From Antilocapra americana (lineage: Eukaryota > Chordata > Mammalia > Artiodactyla > Antilocapridae), in assembly GCA_007570785.1 (NCBI GenBank), contig ML664175.1:10951441-11015440 (forward strand): a stretch of 64,000 nucleotides of DNA, written 5' to 3'. The notes beneath the pieces are model-generated. The model saw only the letters and a program-made list of their open reading frames with translations, was not told the DNA's origin and did no database searches. The position numbers and the translations under genes were made by a program. Position 1 is the first letter of the stretch, and every line of letters starts with the position of its first letter. Below, piece after piece: positions 61,373 through 64,000 of the stretch.

Positions 61373-62399
61373 ATGCCATATATGGCCTGATTGAGTTTAA
61401 ACAATTGAGTTTATTGTTTACTGAAATAAACAGTAAGAAAGACTGAAAAATAGTGGCATGATGGTGCTTTGGGAAAATGATGAGATGTGTGACATTCATC
61501 TGTTCGTTTGCTTGTCCCACCTCTTTGAGTTGTGCCTTTGTGAACTGTCACTTTGCCTTTGGACATGGTACCAAAACCTATCTGAAGAGCCTTTGTAAAC
61601 CCCCAGATACGACCAATTGAAAGTGTTCTTCTTGGGAGGGGCTACTTGTTTGAACTGGAACCTGAGTCTTACGGTGAGGATTCAATGGAGGGGCTACAGG
61701 CCTCCTCAGGCAAGAAGCAGACTTGCTGAGCCCTCTGAAATGATGCTGAGACTACTCAACCTCATCTTTTTGTGGACATTTTTGTTATTGCCTAAAGGAT
61801 AATTTTTTTGCAGGAAGATCTCAGAGTGGGAAGCCTGGGGCCTGCTGGCTGAGGGAATTCCTGCACCAGCTGATAAGTGTGTCTGTCAGCTCCCGAAGAA
61901 AGGGGCGCCCCACAACCTGACCTCACTCTTCTCCTCTTACCTCTGGGCTGTTCCTCCATGGGCACCTCTCCTTACCTTGCAGCCAACAATGGCCGCTTTC
62001 AACCCAGCCCTTCTCTTCACCCTGCCCCTCTCTGCCGGCTGGTCTGTTCTCATGCTTTCATTAGTGCCTCACTGCAGATGACATACAAGTCAACTTTTGT
62101 AGCCGTGACCCTGGCCTGTGCCCCAGGCTGCATTTCCAACTGCTGACAGGACATCCATGCTCACACCCTGCAGCCCCCAGCCTGTGCGCACCCAGAGCGC
62201 CCCTCTCCACCCGCTCCCTCCCTTCAAGATGTGCAGGTGCCTCACTGTGCATTCATTTCAATCAGGGCTCCTGCCAGGCTTTCAGGAGTCCTTGGCTAGG
62301 AGCTTGGAGTCAGTTATCAAAAGCCTACTGGATGCCTATCGTGCATCAGGCAGCACGCTCAGGCTTGGGGTAGAGAGATGCATGAAAATCACCGAGAGT
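61373..62399. other. Unannotated intergenic stretch
   Basis: No gene or clear repeat recognised. Confidence 0.35.
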
Positions 62400-62745
62400 G
62401 GGGGTGGGATTCACTGGGAGACTGAGACTGACATATACACACTACTATGTTTGAGCAGGCTCTGGGAGTTGGTGTTGGACAGGGAAGCCTGGCGTGTTGC
62501 AGTCCATGGGGTTGCAAAGAGCTGGACACGACTGAGTGAACTGAACTGATAGATAAAATAGACAATGAATGAGAACCTCCTGTGCAGCCCAGGGAACTCG
62601 ACTCAGAGCTTTGCGGTGACCTAAACGGGAAGGGAATCCAAAAAAGGGGGGAGGTATGTATACATATGGCTGATTCACTCTGCTGTACAGCAGAAACACA
62701 GCATTGTAAAGCAACTATACTCCAATAAAAATTTTAAGATATTAA
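62400..62745 (+). mobile_element. L1 3'UTR split by a BovB 3' end
   Basis: ACATATACACACTACTATG breaks at 62448 and L1 resumes at 62549 (TAGATAAAATAGACAATGAA) through to CTCCAATAAAAATTTTAAG. Between them lies a 100-bp BovB 3' end (GAGCAGGCTCTGGGAGTTGG to GAACTGAACTGA). Confidence 0.85.
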
Positions 62746-62820
62746 AAAAATAAAGAAAGTCACCAACAGAATTAAGGCACTGGGTCTCAGTAAGGGAGAA
62801 ACGCATCAACAGTTTAGGGC

Positions 62821-62947
62821 AATCCCTAGTAGAGATGGGATCCGTAGTAGAGACGGGATCCTTAGTAGAGAGGGGATCCCTAGTACAGAGGGGGATCCCT
62901 AGTAGAGACACGATCTGTAGTAGAGAGGGGATCCCTAGTAGAGACAG
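62821..62947. repeat. 18-bp minisatellite, seven units
   Basis: Tandem GATCCCTAGTAGAGANGG units at 62821, 62839, 62857, 62875, 62894, 62912 and 62930. Six units are 18 bp and one is 19 bp, with one to three substitutions between neighbours. Confidence 0.93.
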
Positions 62948-63182
62948 GTGTGCGGGATGCATGGCCACTATCACCTGATGTTGCCTGATGAAGAGGACCT
63001 CAGTTTCAGCTGCCAGTGACTCTTCTCCCCATCCCTATCATCATCCTCTTGCTTCAATCCCACAACATTTACACCTAGATCACTGTAATTTGCCTCCTGG
63101 ATTGTTAATTTCTCTCCATCACCAGCTAATTGCTCCAAACTACAACTGTTACCAGTTTATTCCAATTCTCAAAAGAAAAAAA

Positions 63183-63198
63183 GTGTGTGTGTGTGTGG
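63183..63198. repeat. Short GT repeat
   Basis: Eight GT units. Confidence 0.85.
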
Positions 63199-63221
63199 TG
63201 CTCCATCCTTTCTCTGTAGCC

Positions 63222-63695
63222 TCATTTCTGCACAGTGGTTAGTACATGGGCTCTGGGATTGGGCTCACCAGGCTGGAATTTCAGCTCTGTTTTTTTTTTT
63301 TTTTTTTTTTTTTTTAGGTAACTTTGCAGTTGAAATCAATGCCAGGGAAGGAAGCAGAGATTTAGGGCATGGTGGTAACAGCAATAGTGTTGAGAGCTAA
63401 GTTTTTTTTTCTTTTGACTGCACCGTGCAGCATCTCAGTTCCTGGACCAGGGATTGAATCCATAACCCCTGTGTTGGGAGTACGGAGTCTTTACCACTGA
63501 GCCACCAGGGAAGTCCTTCAGCTCTGCTACTTAATTGCTGTAGACCTCTGGAAAACTGCTTAATCTTCCCAGGTCTTAGTTTCCTCATCTGTAAAATAGG
63601 GAGAATAATAATACCTACCTTATAGAGTTATAAGGAGAGAATGAGATAATGTAGGCAAAATTACAGTAAGTACTGAGTAGTAGCTGCTGTTGTTA
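63222..63695 (+). repeat. MIR SINE split by a CHR insertion
   Basis: The left part, 63222-63289 (GCACAGTGGTTAGTACATGG), and the right part, 63527-63695 (GTTTCCTCATCTGTAAAATA, AATACCTACCTTATAGAGTT), are contiguous MIR text once the insert is removed. Confidence 0.82.
63290..63516 (-). mobile_element. CHR SINE (antisense) with apparent 3' transduction
   Basis: Read on the minus strand: the SINE head GGACTTCCCTGGTGGCTCAG starts at 63516, the body runs to a first A-rich tail at 63402-63416, then about 86 bases of non-SINE sequence (63316-63401), then a second tail of 26 A (63290-63315). A perfect 10-bp TSD TTCAGCTCTG at 63280-63289 and 63517-63526 encloses the whole unit. Confidence 0.85.
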
Positions 63696-64000
63696 TTCCT
63701 TTTTACTGCTTCCAAGTCATAAAGACCCTTTGCTCTGCCAGGCCTCCCCCTTGGCCTTGAGGATTTGGTCTCTGTTTCCCATGATGAACCCCTACCTGAG
63801 ACACCAGGCTTCTCTGGCTATGCTGCTCTTGCCCATCTATCAGACCCAGTTCAGTTCCCGGAACCTGCTAGTAATGTCCTCAGCTCCCTCAGCTCCCAGT
63901 AACCTCCCTTTCTCTGTCATCTGGGCTTGGATCACAGACATAAGAGGCCCTAAAATGTAGTTCCTGGTAGACTCCCCCTAAATATACTACCCTTCCTTCA

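Noticed and set aside
62821..62947. CRISPR-like array
   Set aside because: The units abut with no unique spacers and the genome is mammalian, so it is a minisatellite.
32661..64000. Exons of ALDH1A2, the next gene expected by synteny
   Set aside because: No aldehyde dehydrogenase motifs were found on either strand. The gene is expected farther downstream.

Overview
This window is a piece of bovid (ruminant) nuclear genome. It holds BovB (RTE) LINEs, Bov-tA and Bov-A2 SINEs whose tails derive from BovB, ruminant CHR SINEs, L1 3' ends, and older mammalian MIR, L2, MER5A and MaLR repeats. One 10-N assembly gap lies in a GT repeat. Cattle, sheep, goat or another bovid cannot be told apart from this sequence alone.

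Two protein-coding loci are present, both on the + strand, in the order known for the mammalian MYZAP-POLR2M (GCOM1/GRINL1A) complex locus. (1) The last coding exon of MYZAP is at 6026-6122, with its 3'UTR and an AATAAA signal at 6939. (2) The complete coding region of POLR2M (Gdown1) lies in four exons at 25757-25869, 27759-28406, 31054-31258 and 32272-32418. It encodes 370 aa, starts in a CpG island with CRE, ETS and YY1 motifs, and has an ATTAAA signal at 32638. The MYZAP last-exon acceptor and the POLR2M exon 2 acceptor share the same codon phase. That is what a GCOM1-type readthrough, skipping the MYZAP last exon and POLR2M exon 1, would need.

Layout. 1-4555: stacked L1 3' ends, all on +. 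4556-5860: BovB/SINE/L1 mosaic carrying a full-length RPL41 retrocopy with an intact 25-codon ORF. 5861-6965: end of MYZAP. 7683-11822: a U6 snRNA-L1 chimeric retroinsertion with target-site duplications, split by a BovB that itself contains a second BovB 3' end; its L1 part also holds a CHR SINE. 11823-25440: intergenic, with SINEs, L1 and MIR. 25440-32660: POLR2M. 32660-64000: intergenic, with antisense L1s, BovB pieces, SINEs, one MER5A, one MaLR LTR, an 18-bp minisatellite, and a CHR SINE with an apparent 3' transduction inserted into a MIR.

No novel multi-gene system was found. The most notable items are the U6-L1 chimera with its nested insertions, the overlapping upstream ORF on POLR2M, the SINE transduction, and the phase match that permits the readthrough fusion. 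Identities rest on reading the sequence against remembered family consensuses; no database search was run. Repeat boundaries are approximate unless a target-site duplication (TSD) is given.
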